Positions 23,136 to 34,341 of a DNA stretch of 64,000 bases are shown in pieces. Both the position numbers and the translations under genes were made by a program. Source of the stretch: Coleophoma eucalyptorum (taxonomy: Eukaryota > Ascomycota > Leotiomycetes > Helotiales > Dermateaceae); assembly GCA_026120035.1 (NCBI GenBank), contig JALRME010000009.1:682001-746000 (forward strand), in the 5' to 3' direction. Within the stretch, counting starts at the first letter, position 1, and each line of letters starts with the position of its first letter. The notes under the pieces were generated by a model. That model made no database searches. It saw only the letters and a program-made list of their open reading frames with translations, and was not told where the DNA came from.

Positions 23136-25010
23136 ATGGATCACTACATCGGAATTGATGTGGGCACTGGAAGTGCCAGAGCTTGTATCATTGACAGCTC
23201 TGGTGACATCAAGGCTTGTAAGCTCTCCTTTCCACCCGAGCGCGCCGCGCTTTCTGCAGCACAAGAACTAACGTGACAAAGTGGCCACTGAAAATATTCA
23301 GCTTTGGCAACCTGAGACTGGTTACTACGAACAGTCCACGTCAAACATCTGGCGATGCATTTGCATGTGTGTTCAGCGCGCACTAAGTCAGCACAACATT
23401 GATCCAACAACTGTACGCGGAATTGGATTTGATGCCACCTGCTCTCTAGCAGTATTTGCCAACGACACAGACGAGCCAGTTCCAGTTACTGGACCAAACT
23501 TCGCCAACGATGGGAACGACCGAAACGTCATTCTTTGGCTCGATCATAGACCAGTTGAAGAGACTGAGAAGATCAACGCTACTGGTCACAACCTTCTGCG
23601 ATACGTAGGAGGAAAGATGAGTATTGAGATGGAGATCCCAAAGGTCCTATGGCTCAAGAACAACATGCCACCCGAGCTGTTCGAGCGATGCAAGTTCTAT
23701 GATCTTGCGGATGCTCTGACACATCTAGCTACTGGTAATGAAACTCGAAGCTTTTGTAGTACCGTATGCAAGCAAGGATTTGTTCCAGTCGGCGTCGACG
23801 GCAGTGTCAAGGGATGGCAAGAAGACTTCTATGAGGCCATCGGTCTTGGAGACCTTACTAAGGATAACTTCAAGAGAATGGGAGGAGTCGATGGGGTGGT
23901 GAGCCTTTTCGTATTTATTTTATACTTGGTGACCAACATGCTAACTAATTACAGAACGGCAAGTACATGAGTGCCGGCGAGTTAGTAGGCACTCTCAGTG
24001 AGAAGGCAGGCAGTGAACTTGGACTACCGGCTGGAATTGCTGTCGGCAGTGGTGTTATTGATGCATATGCTGGATGGGTTGGTACGGTTGGAGCCAAGGT
24101 TCACCTTGGATCTGAGCAACTCGAGAGTGGAGTACCAAAGAATGACATGTCCCAAGCGTTCAGTCGATTAGCTGCTGTTGCAGGTACCTCCACATGTCAT
24201 CTTGCCATGTCCAAAGATCCGGTCTTCGTCGACGGTGTTTGGGGACCTTACCGAGATGTCCTACTTCCAAATTACTGGATGGCCGAAGGTGGGCAATCTG
24301 CCACAGGAGAACTGCTCAAGCATGTTCTCGAGACGCATGCTTCATACAATGAGCTTCTGTCGATGGCAGAGTCTTTCAATACCAACGTCTATGATTATTT
24401 GAACTCTCATCTCGAAGAGATGAAGGACAAGGTTGGTGCACCTACTATCTCATATCTAGGACGGCACTTCTTCTTCTACGGCGATCTATGGGGTAATCGG
24501 TCTCCCATTGCGAACCCAAACATGACCGGATCTATCATTGGTCTTACCAGTGATAGAAGCATGGATGGACTGGCAGTACACTACTACGCTACCATGGAAT
24601 TCATTGCTATGCAGACTCGTCAAATCATTGAGACTATGAACAAGTCCGGCCACTCCATCACTTCGATCTTCATGTCCGGTTCACAATGCCAGAATAAGAT
24701 CTTGATGGAGCTACTCGCTACCACCTGCGGCATGCCAGTACTGATTCCCAAGTACGTCCACGCAGCCGTGGTTCATGGAGCAGCCATGCTAGGAGCTAAG
24801 GCCGCCAGCTCAGACAAGGACGGCAAGACGGAGGATCTATGGAGTATCATGGACCGCATGAGCAAGCCAGGTCGTCTGGTCAAACCAGGTACTGATGAGA
24901 ATGAGAAAAATCTCTTGGATGCCAAGTACGCTGTTTTCTTAGAGCAGTGCGCAACTCAGCAATCGTACAGACAAAGCGTTGATGACGCTATCAAGGGATG
25001 GGGCGCGTAA
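23136..25010 (+). CDS. FGGY-family carbohydrate kinase (pentulose / D-ribulose kinase, YDR109C-like)
   Basis: Predicted cytosolic ATP-dependent sugar kinase. The eukaryotic FGGY/YDR109C branch is credited with phosphorylating D-ribulose. Exons 23136-23217, 23282-23898 and 23955-25010 give 584 residues. The ATPase-fold phosphate-1 loop is at the very N-terminus (IGIDVGTGSARA), and the second FGGY domain carries GSGVIDAYAGWVG and the substrate/nucleotide segment GGQSATGELL. Near the C-terminus FMSGSQCQNKILMELLATTC and HGAAMLGAKAA are typical adenosine-binding elements. Start ATG 23136 is the first in-frame ATG after a stop at 23094. The short N-terminus leaves room for a missed upstream exon. 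It converges on the APC permease. Confidence 0.9.
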
Positions 25011-25519
25011 TCGCTTCTCTTGATGTACATTTTTGCTTGCTATGCTGTTTTCCACGCCATTGGCCATAGAGCAAATAAATGAATTATAAACTATAGAAGA
25101 TCTGACGCGAGTGTTTTTGGGCTTGAATGGTTGTCTACGATCAGCAGTGCTACTCGCGTCCTAAAGTTCTGGCTTATTTCTATAAAACGCACCACCTACA
25201 GCCTCCTTCCCTCCTATAACCAATGTTAAACTGCTGGCTTGCAAGAAAATTCATTTAAGGGATCTCTTCCTCTTGTCATCGATGCGAGAAAAATATACTG
25301 ATACACACAAGTAAGTTATGAAAAGAATTTATGTCAAATTTTCCCAGATTCCTGGCTGTCATGATATATCTATCTGACCCGATGCTTTTCCCAATCCTAG
25401 ATATCCAGTGAAGTACAAAGGTATATAAGGCACAGCCCACAAATAGAAATAGAAACCAGCGCCAAAAGCTCGCTCAACAAAGAAGGCACAATACACAAGT
25501 TTTTCTCCACGTCCAAATT
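25011..25519. other. Convergent 3' intergenic region, FGGY kinase / APC permease
   Basis: A/T-rich, with AATAAA-like sequence just after the kinase stop (about 25074-25081). I see no gene, repeat or RNA. Confidence 0.5.
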
Positions 25520-27228
25520 TCACTTCGCTTCTGTCTTAGAGTTTTTGCTCCCACTCAGCGTCTGCTCACTGCTAGTCATAACACGACCCATAACATCTTC
25601 AACAACCTGCCCATCATTTTCGGGCTCAACATCAGCCGGTACTGGGGGACCCGTAAAGTGTCTCCGTCCACTGATGATATACCAAACAACGGAGACGAGC
25701 GCGAAGCCCATGAATACGGCGCTGGCGTAGTTCATGGATGTAGGTGTGACGGGGATGCTGGTTGGCATGCAGAAGAGAACGATGGCGAGCACGATCCAGA
25801 TGATGGTAGCGGCGTTGATGAAGGGCCCAAATTTGCCTAGGGAGTATGTCGAGTGTCGTACTGCGCGTCGGCCTCGGACGAGGGAAACTAAAATGGGGAT
25901 ACCGTAGGAGCAGGAGAGGCAGATGGTAGCGACGCCAGTGAAGGCATTGAATGCACTCGTGGAGCCGAAATAGATGCAGCCAAGGACGGCGTCAACGACT
26001 GTAGAAAGAACGAGTGCCCACAGAGGAATCTCGAATCGCTTATCAACGCGTGCCCATAGCCCTGAACCGGGAATGGCACCATCACGGGCGAAGGCGTATG
26101 TGCAGCGACTTGCAGCTGTGAGGGCGCCAACACCAGCGAAGAAGAGGATACCGAGAATAAGGAACAGCAATGCAAATCCTCCGCCAGCAGAACCGGTTGC
26201 TGTTTTGAAGATAAGTCCAATTGGTTGTCCGTTGGCAACTGCTAGGATAGTGGCAATATCTGGAAGGACGAAGAGAATTGGGATGAGGTAAATTATGCCT
26301 GTGATTCCAGCTGCGGCAACAGAAAGAACCATAGCTCGGGGGACTTCTCGTTCGGGCATTTGTACTTCCTCACACATGGATGCTACCATACCATACCCAG
26401 TCAAGGTGTCTATCTACGTTAGTATTCGATCGACTTAGTCTTTGGGAGGACACTTACACGCTGCTTGAAGCAGACCTACGAACCACGCCCATCCAGATGG
26501 CCAGCCACTAGCTGAAGCATCAAAGTGACTGAACACAAACTTAGCGCTTCGTCGCTCGGGAGCCATTACAAGTATTGTAACGACTATAATGATGACGGAG
26601 GCAGAAGTCCACCAGATACATATCTTATTCAATAAGTCGAGGTGTTTGGCTCCGAAGACGTTCACAGTAAAGGCTACAGCCATTACAGCCCAAAACATTA
26701 AAACAACCTGCCACTGCGTCGCGACAAAGTCCTCGTTCCAGAGCGAAATGGCACTAAGAATCAACTGAGCACCGGAGAAATTGATACTTAATGTCACTGT
26801 CCAGTTGCCAACAAGTGTGAGCCAGCCAGTTACCCAGGAGACAAGGGGTGCGTATTTCTTCGTGCTTAACATTGCAGACCAATAATACACTCCGCCAGCG
26901 GTAGGATATACGGCACAAATCTCAGCTAAGGACGCAGCGATAGAAAGAGAGATGATAGAGACAAATATCCAGCCATACAAAACAGTGACGGCCTGGCCAT
27001 CGGTTAACGCCAATAGCAACGTCGTGCTAAGTCCAAAGGGTACAGCCATGATAGCAAAAGACCTAGAAACGAGATATATCATTAGCCATGTTCGCCATAA
27101 CCAGCTGGAGCAATGGTAACATACAGTCCCAGAATACTCATCATGCTCAAAGACCGAGGTAATTCGCTCGCGTAACCAAGATTCGCCAAGGCGGTATCGG
27201 CGTCATTCTGGGATCTCGTACGCTCCAT
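25520..27228 (-). CDS. APC-family amino acid/choline/GABA-type permease
   Basis: Predicted plasma-membrane or vacuolar transporter of the amino acid-polyamine-choline superfamily, nearest in style to fungal Uga4/Hnm1/Tpo5 proteins. The substrate cannot be assigned. Exons on the minus strand: 27125-27228, 26458-27062, 25520-26409, giving 532 residues. About 12 hydrophobic segments are visible. The family signature LPRSLSMMSILGLSFAIMAV opens TM1, and the TM2-3 stretch ends with YPTAGGVYYWSAML. A conserved loop CEEVQMPEREVPRAM follows TM6, and TSASRCTYAFARDG-like sequence (here TAASRCTYAFARDG) follows TM8. N- and C-termini are hydrophilic. It shares a 1.2-kb divergent region with SEY1. Confidence 0.9.
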
Positions 27229-28446
27229 GATGAGGGGGAACTGAATGGCGATATGGAGATATGGAGAAGATGGCAGGAGGACAGTCGCAGGCCACAGACC
27301 TCAGCATATATACAATGGGCAGCATGGGCAATAAAGAGCCTAGAAATCTCGAGTTCCCGGTTACAGCGAGAGTTCCGATAACGCGTAGCGTCTAAATATC
27401 GGGAAGGACGATGACTCGGCATCCAGAAGTCTTTGTCAAAGTCAATTGTCAAGAAGCTCGTCATAACCTAACCAGCGTTGCACTAATCGCTGCACTAATC
27501 GCTCCACCTCCACGGAAAGCTTGGAAGCTCATTGCTGGACTGGAGAGAGTGCATACTGCTTCAGATAACGTCGTGAAACGATAGTCATTGACATATGAGA
27601 TACGGTACGAGATAAGAAGGATAAGGAACAACTTTTGCGGTGCATTTGGGGATGTCGGGGACTTCAATTCCCAGAAAGGAACATCCAGCCTTGCCAGAAG
27701 GGTGGCGATCCAGGAAATCCTGGGAAATCCTGACTCGCCCTCGCCTATCAAGGCCGCCCGCCTTGTCTCTTCCTTCAGCAGAGACTGCGAGAGCCGCAAA
27801 GGGGGAAGCGAAGGAGAAGCAAGTACCGTCCGTACTCCGTAGGGGAGGAATCGAGACCCCTGTCGCGTCTGCCCTAGGGATCAACATTAGCCCGAGGCAT
27901 ATAAGGAGTACAGTAAGGGGACAACAGAAATGGAAATGGAAACGTAAACAAGAACGAACCGGGACTGCCAGCATGTTGCATGCATGAACGCGTTGCCGGG
28001 CAAGATGAGATGACCCTCATCAAACCGTGGCTACAACCGGTCAGGTGACGAGCCGCTATCACGCTTTGGGGTGAACCGCTGGGGGCGGCAGTAATTGCCT
28101 TTCAATGCAATTCAGCTTTTTTGCTCAGGAGAACCTTATTTTCAAGGCCACTTCGTCTCCCACCGGCTGCCCTCGCTCTCGCCTCCCATGTGTCTAACGT
28201 AAACGAGCTCGGGTCGAGCTGGAGCTTACTTGCTTGCTTGTTGGGTGTTTTTGGATTCCTGTCACCTGCCAACCACGCCTGTCATATGCCACACCTTTCA
28301 CACTCTCTGCGCATGTCCAAGACGGTACCACCAGTTACTACCAGGGTTTGCATCGCTCCAACGTCACAAGCACAGTCGTGCCAATAAACATTATTTGAGC
28401 CACCCATCTCGCTAGCTAGCAACCTGGCTAGGTGCTTGATCGCGCC
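27229..28446. promoter_or_regulatory. Divergent promoter region, APC permease (-) / SEY1 (+)
   Basis: 1.2 kb with several 60-130-codon chance frames on both strands, none with family resemblance. A pyrimidine-rich stretch near 28130-28200 and 28290-28420 precedes SEY1 and fits its leader. I see no repeats. Confidence 0.45.
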
Positions 28447-31285
28447 ATGTCTTCCAGCACAAATGGCAACGGAAGCTCAGTTCATTCTTCTCGACGACCC
28501 TCGGCTGCCTCAAGATTCCCAACGGCTCCTTCAGTAATGACAATGAACGGCCACTTTGCCGCTGTTGGCGAAAAGCCAACCAAGGAGCAGTATGAACATG
28601 GCATACAAGTTATTGATGAGGACAAGGAGTTCAAGTATGTTCTACGCCACTCGAAGTCGAAGTGCCACTTGTTAATGTTTCTGCAGTCCCAATCTTGGTA
28701 GCTACCTCCAAGTCACCAAGGTCGCGCCCGCCGGCTTCGATTATCACCTTATTTCCGTCTTTGGATCGCAATCTACTGGCAAGTCGACTTTACTAAATCA
28801 CTTGTTTGGGACGGAATTCGGGGTCATGTCAGAGACGGAGCGGCGGCAGACCACCAAAGGAATATGGATGTCTAAGAATAAGAAGGAAGCTGCAGAAGGC
28901 TCCGATGCCGAAAAGATGGCCAACAACATCTTGGTAATGGACGTTGAAGGTACAGATGGCCGAGAGCGAGGAGAAGACCAAGACTTTGAGAGAAAGAGTG
29001 CCTTATTCGCCTTGGCTACCAGTGAGGTTCTGATTGTTAATATCTGGGAGCATCAGGTTGGATTGTACCAAGGCGCAAACATGGGCCTTCTCAAGACTGT
29101 CTTCGAGGTTAACTTGCAGCTCTTCTTAAAGGACAAACAGTAGGCAATTGTCATTTTTAGGATGAATTGGTTTGCTAACATATCGTAGGTCCAATCCGAG
29201 ATCCCTCTTATTCTTCGTTATTCGCGATCATCTGGGGACAACCCCACTCGCCAATCTGCGAAATACTCTTATCCAAGATCTGTCCAAAATTTGGTCCACT
29301 CTGTCAAAGCCCAAGGGCCTGGAAAGCTCTCGGATTGAGGACTACTTTGACTTCGCTTTTGCAGCCTTGCCGCACAAAATCCTGCAACCAGATAAGTTTT
29401 TAATTGAAGTTGGAAAGCTTGGTACAAGATTCAGAGCAGGTCACAGAACCTCAAAGCCAGGCCTCCCGCTTGACGAGGAATTCACGGGCGGTGTATTTCT
29501 GCCCGAATACCACCGCCGTATACCTGCCGATGGTGTATCCAAATATGCGGAGGGTGTCTGGGACCAAATTGTAAACAACAAAGATTTGGATCTCCCAACA
29601 CAGCAAGAGCTTTTGGCACAATTCCGGTGCGACGAAATTTCCCGAGAAGTTCTTGTAGCTTTTGATGAAGCAATCCTACCACTCGAGGAGAAACAGGCAG
29701 AAGGCGTGAGACTTGGTAAGCCTGCCGTTCTCGTAGATTTGGGTGTGATTGGAAAAGCAACGCGATCAAAGACCATTAAGGCATTCGAGACCGAAGCCAG
29801 CCGATACCACAAAGGCGTTTATACGCGTAAGAAGGTTGAGTTGGAAGCTAAGATAGACACTCGGATGAAGGCACTATATCTCGGACAGTTATCAGCTGCG
29901 CACAAGGCTGGCGTAACAGAATTTAGTGAATCGGTGTCCGGGGCGGTTAAGAGTGGTCAAAAGAAGGGCGGATCTTACGATTTTGCGGATATTGTGGAAA
30001 GAGAAAAGGCGGTTGCTCTAAAAAAGTTTCAAAAAGAAGCAATGGGTCTTGCAATTGAAGGAGTACCATGGACCAACTTCAAGCAGCAATACGGCTTATA
30101 TGAAAAGGATCTGGATGAAGTCAGTGGCCGCCTGAGAAAGGAAGAGATGCGGCGTCTTGCTACCCGTGTCGAGCGTTGGGTCCGTTCACGATTGGGTGAA
30201 TCGGTTGGTCTGGAGTTCAATAAGCTTGGATCAGGGCGTGGTGGAAGTGGCGCTCCAGAAGAAGGTGTAAAGCCAGCAACCGAGAAGGATCTGTGGGACA
30301 GGATCTGGAAGCTTTTCATATCAACTGTCAAGGAGGCTGAGACTCGATTTGTGGAGAGGGCAAAGAGCTTCGATGCAAGTGAGGAGGAAATTGAAGTTGG
30401 TTTGTGGCGTTTACGCCGAAAGAGTTGGGGTGTTCTAAAGGCGAGAATCGACGAGGAGGTCATGGAAGGCAACATCTTACTCAAACTCAGAGAAAATTTC
30501 GAGGACAAGTTCCGTTATGATGAGGACGGCGTCCCAAGGATATGGCGACCAACAGACGATATTGAGGGCATGTACACGAAAGCGAAAGATTCGACGCTTA
30601 CTCTCATTCCGCTACTGGCACGGTTCAGACTTGCTGCGACTTACGCACCTCCCGAATTACCGGAGTGGATCGGACTTGCTCCACAAAGTGTTGACTCGAA
30701 AGACGAGGAAGATTTGACTCCAATTGGAGGTGTTGATGAGGAGGAAGGCAAGAGTCTAGAGGAAGAGATGACTGTCTTGAGCGAGGCTAAGCGACAGGAT
30801 CTAGTTGTCCGGTTTAAGAAGACTGCAGATGGAGTTTATGTGGAAGCTAAGCGTAGCGCTATTGGAGGTGTCGCCCAGGTACCATTGTACTTCTATGGAT
30901 TGCTTCTGGCATTAGGTTGGAACGAGATTGTCGCTGGTAAGTTCAGATTCCTGCGCTGTATAATATGGAGACTAATACTGTTCTAGTTCTCCGCAACCCA
31001 GTATACTTCATCTTCCTTATTCTTTGCGGTGCTGCCGCATACGTTACCTACACACTCAATCTTTGGGGTCCCATGATACGCATGGCGAATGCAGCATCTG
31101 CACAAGCCGTTGAGATCGGCAAGGAGAAACTGCGTGAATTTTTGGAGAGCTCGGACTCAGGTCGCCAAGCTATGGCCATGTCCAGCCGCGATAGAGACAG
31201 TGATTCGATAAGCCTGAATACTTTGGATAGCAGAGGCAAGAGAAAGCCAGCTGTTGAGGATGATGACGATGATGATGAAATATAA
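28447..31285 (+). CDS. SEY1: Sey1, dynamin-like ER-fusion GTPase (RHD3/atlastin-type)
   Basis: Membrane GTPase that fuses endoplasmic reticulum tubules homotypically. Exons 28447-28634, 28687-29139, 29189-30936 and 30987-31285 give 895 residues. The GTPase domain follows a disordered N-terminus: P-loop GSQSTGKST, switch region [10 protein letters not shown]3 [13 protein letters not shown], and the later RDHLG segment. A long helical stalk fills the middle. Near the C-terminus two hydrophobic segments ([13 protein letters not shown] and [16 protein letters not shown]) form the membrane hairpin, followed by an amphipathic helix and an acidic tail (EDDDDDDEI). The last intron lies between the two membrane segments. 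ATG 28447 follows an in-frame GTG and is the natural start. Length and layout match Sey1. Confidence 0.95.
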
Positions 31286-31901
31286 GGTCGAATGGAGATG
31301 TTGCTTTGGTAGACGTGCCTGCATAGCGATGGGCATTATGGTAGTTAGCTTTTGTACTCATACAATAATCATGCTTGATCATTCATGATGAGATATTGGT
31401 CAGAATCGTGTCAACTAATCGCACATGCGATAGAAGCTATAGTAAACATGTGACAAGTTAGTAGCTTTCTTCTCACAGCCCTTGCAACGTACCTGAGATG
31501 CTTCAGCATGTCTAACCATGCACTACACAAGACAAGACCTCTCACAGGTACGTTGACGAATATCCTGGAGAACCTCGGAAGCAACGGCTGGTACATGTCT
31601 GGTTTATGCATAGTATCGGCTTTATTAAGACATATCCAAAAGTCAAGAGCAAGCATAGCAACCTCGCTCAACTTCATCAATTTCAGCGAGCGGATCTCAT
31701 TTCAGATCTAGTCTACTGAAATAAAAGACTTGATCACTTGCATCTGCCAAAGATGCTCTAGCATGGCAGAGCTGTATTGTTTCGATGAACGCGATTTAAT
31801 ACTAAGTTCCACATTGCCCCATCGTCCCATTTCCATATGTGAACGCCATATAATGCCCTCGACGCCATTTTTCATCCCTATGCAGACAAATATACACACC
31901 C
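31286..31901. other. Convergent 3' intergenic region, SEY1 / RNH201
   Basis: 616 bases of 3' flanks without coding signal on either strand. Short frames here have no family resemblance. Confidence 0.5.
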
Positions 31902-32936
31902 TTAAAATACCTCTGTACCAACCTCCGTCCCAAACCAACCTGCCAACTCGTCGCTGCCATCCCTTTCTTTCCCTCCTGCCGAAAAGTAGTCCGTCAGTCT
32001 AGAATTCTCATCGTCCCCATCATCATTTGCTGGCCAATCCACCTTCGCCGCACCACTGCTCTTCAGCTCCAACATATCCTTAACCGTGCCCCAGCTAAAT
32101 CTCGTCTCAGCGCCCCACCCAAATACAGGATCCATATTGCGCTTTAACCACGACACGCATCGAGCATCTGATGGATATCCCGAGCCCCAAGAATCCTCTT
32201 CTTTCTCTCCTTCTTTCTTGTCTTGTTCGTAGGCGGAATAGAGTACTTCGAGGGCCGAGTCTCGCGTTACCTTGGCGCACACACTCGCCGCGCTGACGCA
32301 TGGGTATAGGGAGTCGGCCTTCTTGGCGACCGTTACTCTAGCAGTGGGGAAGATACGCTCGAGTTTCTTCTGGTACACCTCTGGGTTGCCGATGGTGTCG
32401 ATGTAGATTTCTTTCACGTTGACGCCGCGCTTCAGCACGCCCTGGATCAGCGCAATCGTCGAATCCATTGCTTGCGCGTTCAGATTATACATGGCTGGCT
32501 TCAGCATATTGGCACCAATATCTCGCGCAGACATAACTTCTACGGCCCACCCGCAGTTGGTATATAGGTCGGTAGGCTCGGGTGTGGATGTGCACAGTTG
32601 CTCCATCAATTGTGAGCGAACGGCTGGCGTGAGGACTTTGCTGTCGTCGAAGTGATGGGTGGTCTTCAGGAGAGGATCGGAGAGTGGGAGAGGGAGGTAA
32701 AAGAGTCCGTAGACCATGGGACCGAGAACTGGACCACGTCCTGCTTCATCGACACCAAGGCAGCATGCTGGACCTGGTTCTGTTGGTGAGCTGGGCAGGA
32801 GTGTTGCTGGAACGGCAGAGTAGTGTGTATATGAGCGGCCAGAGAAAAGCTTGCTCTTGTCCACAGATGGTGCCACGAATACGTCCTCAATGGGTGTTTC
32901 GAGTTCGACAGCTTCTTCCATTTGTGAATCTTCCAT
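31902..32936 (-). CDS. RNH201: Ribonuclease H2 catalytic subunit A
   Basis: Catalytic subunit of RNase H2, which removes single ribonucleotides and RNA primers from DNA in the nucleus. It is intronless and 344 residues long, close to yeast Rnh201 (307) with added termini. The active-site block GVDEAGRGPVLGPM lies at about residues 50-63 and supplies the first Asp-Glu pair. IDTIGNPEVYQ carries the next Asp, and KADSLYPCVSAASVCAKVTRD contains the last. All catalytic acids expected of type II RNase H are present. The frame is open upstream to 33071, but ATG 32936 (MEDSQMEEAVELETP) gives the usual N-terminal length. A PCNA-binding-like C-terminal stretch may exist around SRLTDYFSAGGK, but this is a guess. 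Divergent from MIF2, convergent with SEY1. Confidence 0.94.
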   Translation of the reverse strand: MEDSQMEEAVELETPIEDVFVAPSVDKSKLFSGRSYTHYSAVPATLLPSSPTEPGPACCLGVDEAGRGPVLGPMVYGLFYLPLPLSDPLLKTTHHFDDSKVLTPAVRSQLMEQLCTSTPEPTDLYTNCGWAVEVMSARDIGANMLKPAMYNLNAQAMDSTIALIQGVLKRGVNVKEIYIDTIGNPEVYQKKLERIFPTARVTVAKKADSLYPCVSAASVCAKVTRDSALEVLYSAYEQDKKEGEKEEDSWGSGYPSDARCVSWLKRNMDPVFGWGAETRFSWGTVKDMLELKSSGAAKVDWPANDDGDDENSRLTDYFSAGGKERDGSDELAGWFGTEVGTEVF

Positions 32937-34341
32937 CTTGAGCGTTTTGGTGATTGTATTCTCTAGATATAGGTTTGTCTGAAAATTGATTAATGTACGG
33001 GACGCGTCCCAGATTTGGGGAGACGCGACGGGAGTTCGTGACCAGGGTCTGTGCATTTGGCGTCGTACCAAGCTTGTTCGAGCTTCAATGACATATGTCC
33101 TTTATGTCAGAATCGGAAGGTATTTATCGCATTATTGCAGATTGGATAATCGCGACAGCTATTGGAGGTGGAACAATATTCGAGACCCGAATTCATTCCC
33201 AACTCCAGGACTGTCAAATTGAGGCCGTGGGCTACTTATCGTTGGAGATAGTCGCGGTAAAGCTCAGCTTCAAGGACCGCAATAAGACCATATATATTTG
33301 CAGCATACCATGATCCAAGCAAGCTTCTTCGACCAAAGCTCTTCCCACTTTTGACACGGTAGGATATACTTGCAATGCTTTGTTACCTAGCTCTGTCGTC
33401 TTTGAACTACAAATCATTTGACGGTGCGATCTGGGCTCCAAAACTAGTACTGAAACAAGGCGTTTATCCGGTGTCATGCCAGTCAGTATTCCTGGAAGGA
33501 AAAGCCTCAATCGCCAATAATACTCGCAGTGGCTAGCACAGCCTTGTGTCCTCAAATGATTAGGCTATGGCTTCGTGCAGGGCATCTTAGATCCATTGTC
33601 AAGGCCAACATCAATTCGATCTTGAAACCCCGACTTCTGGTAAATTCAATCCCTGGCAAACACAGCCAGAGAAGCCTTCTGGTTTTTTCAGGAGCCATGC
33701 GGTCTTTGGTGAATTCTTCAAAGCTTAATATGAGCAAAGTAGTGGGAGGAAGCCTTCGCCTGCGGATTTCTGGGCGTCCCTGTATATATCACAGCTTCTT
33801 GGCACAATCCACAATAGCTGAAAGTGTTTCTCGATCATTCAAGCTGACCAACGCTTGGCAAATAGCAGGTGCTTAAGAGCAATTAGGCTAGGGATTTGTT
33901 TTTCCTGTCCACAACAAGGTGCAGCAATACAGAAATAAGCCGCATGAAATATGGCTAGCACCAAACATCACTGGTCGTGATCAACATGTCATCGCATCGA
34001 GCTATATAATGCTTCTATATATCAGCAGTAAATGGCTCCTGGACGTTGAGTAGCCAAGTATGACAGGCGACACGAGACACAGGAGAGCGCGTCCAACCCG
34101 TCACTAGCGCGGTGCTCGCTTCCCGGGTCGCTATGTTTTCTTGGGCATTCTCGCAGGTGTTGACCCCACGTCAACAACTTACCTGTTTACTCCGTCAAGT
34201 CAATGGTAGAGCGCATTGACCATTGCACGCGTATTCTGCAAATTTGAGTGTCCTAGAGGAAGCGTAATTTCTAGCAACATATACTCTCTCACGACTTGAT
34301 CGGAACAACGCGCCGGCTGTCGCGTTGCGATTTCCAAGAAT
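32937..34341. promoter_or_regulatory. Divergent region RNH201 (-) / MIF2 (+), no gene seen
   Basis: 1.4 kb containing both promoters. A 115-codon frame at 33529-33876 begins with GTG and looks random. I see no repeats, tRNA or clear core elements. Confidence 0.45.

Noticed and set aside
33529..33876. 115-codon plus-strand frame between RNH201 and MIF2
   Set aside because: GTG start, random composition, and no continuation through splice sites.
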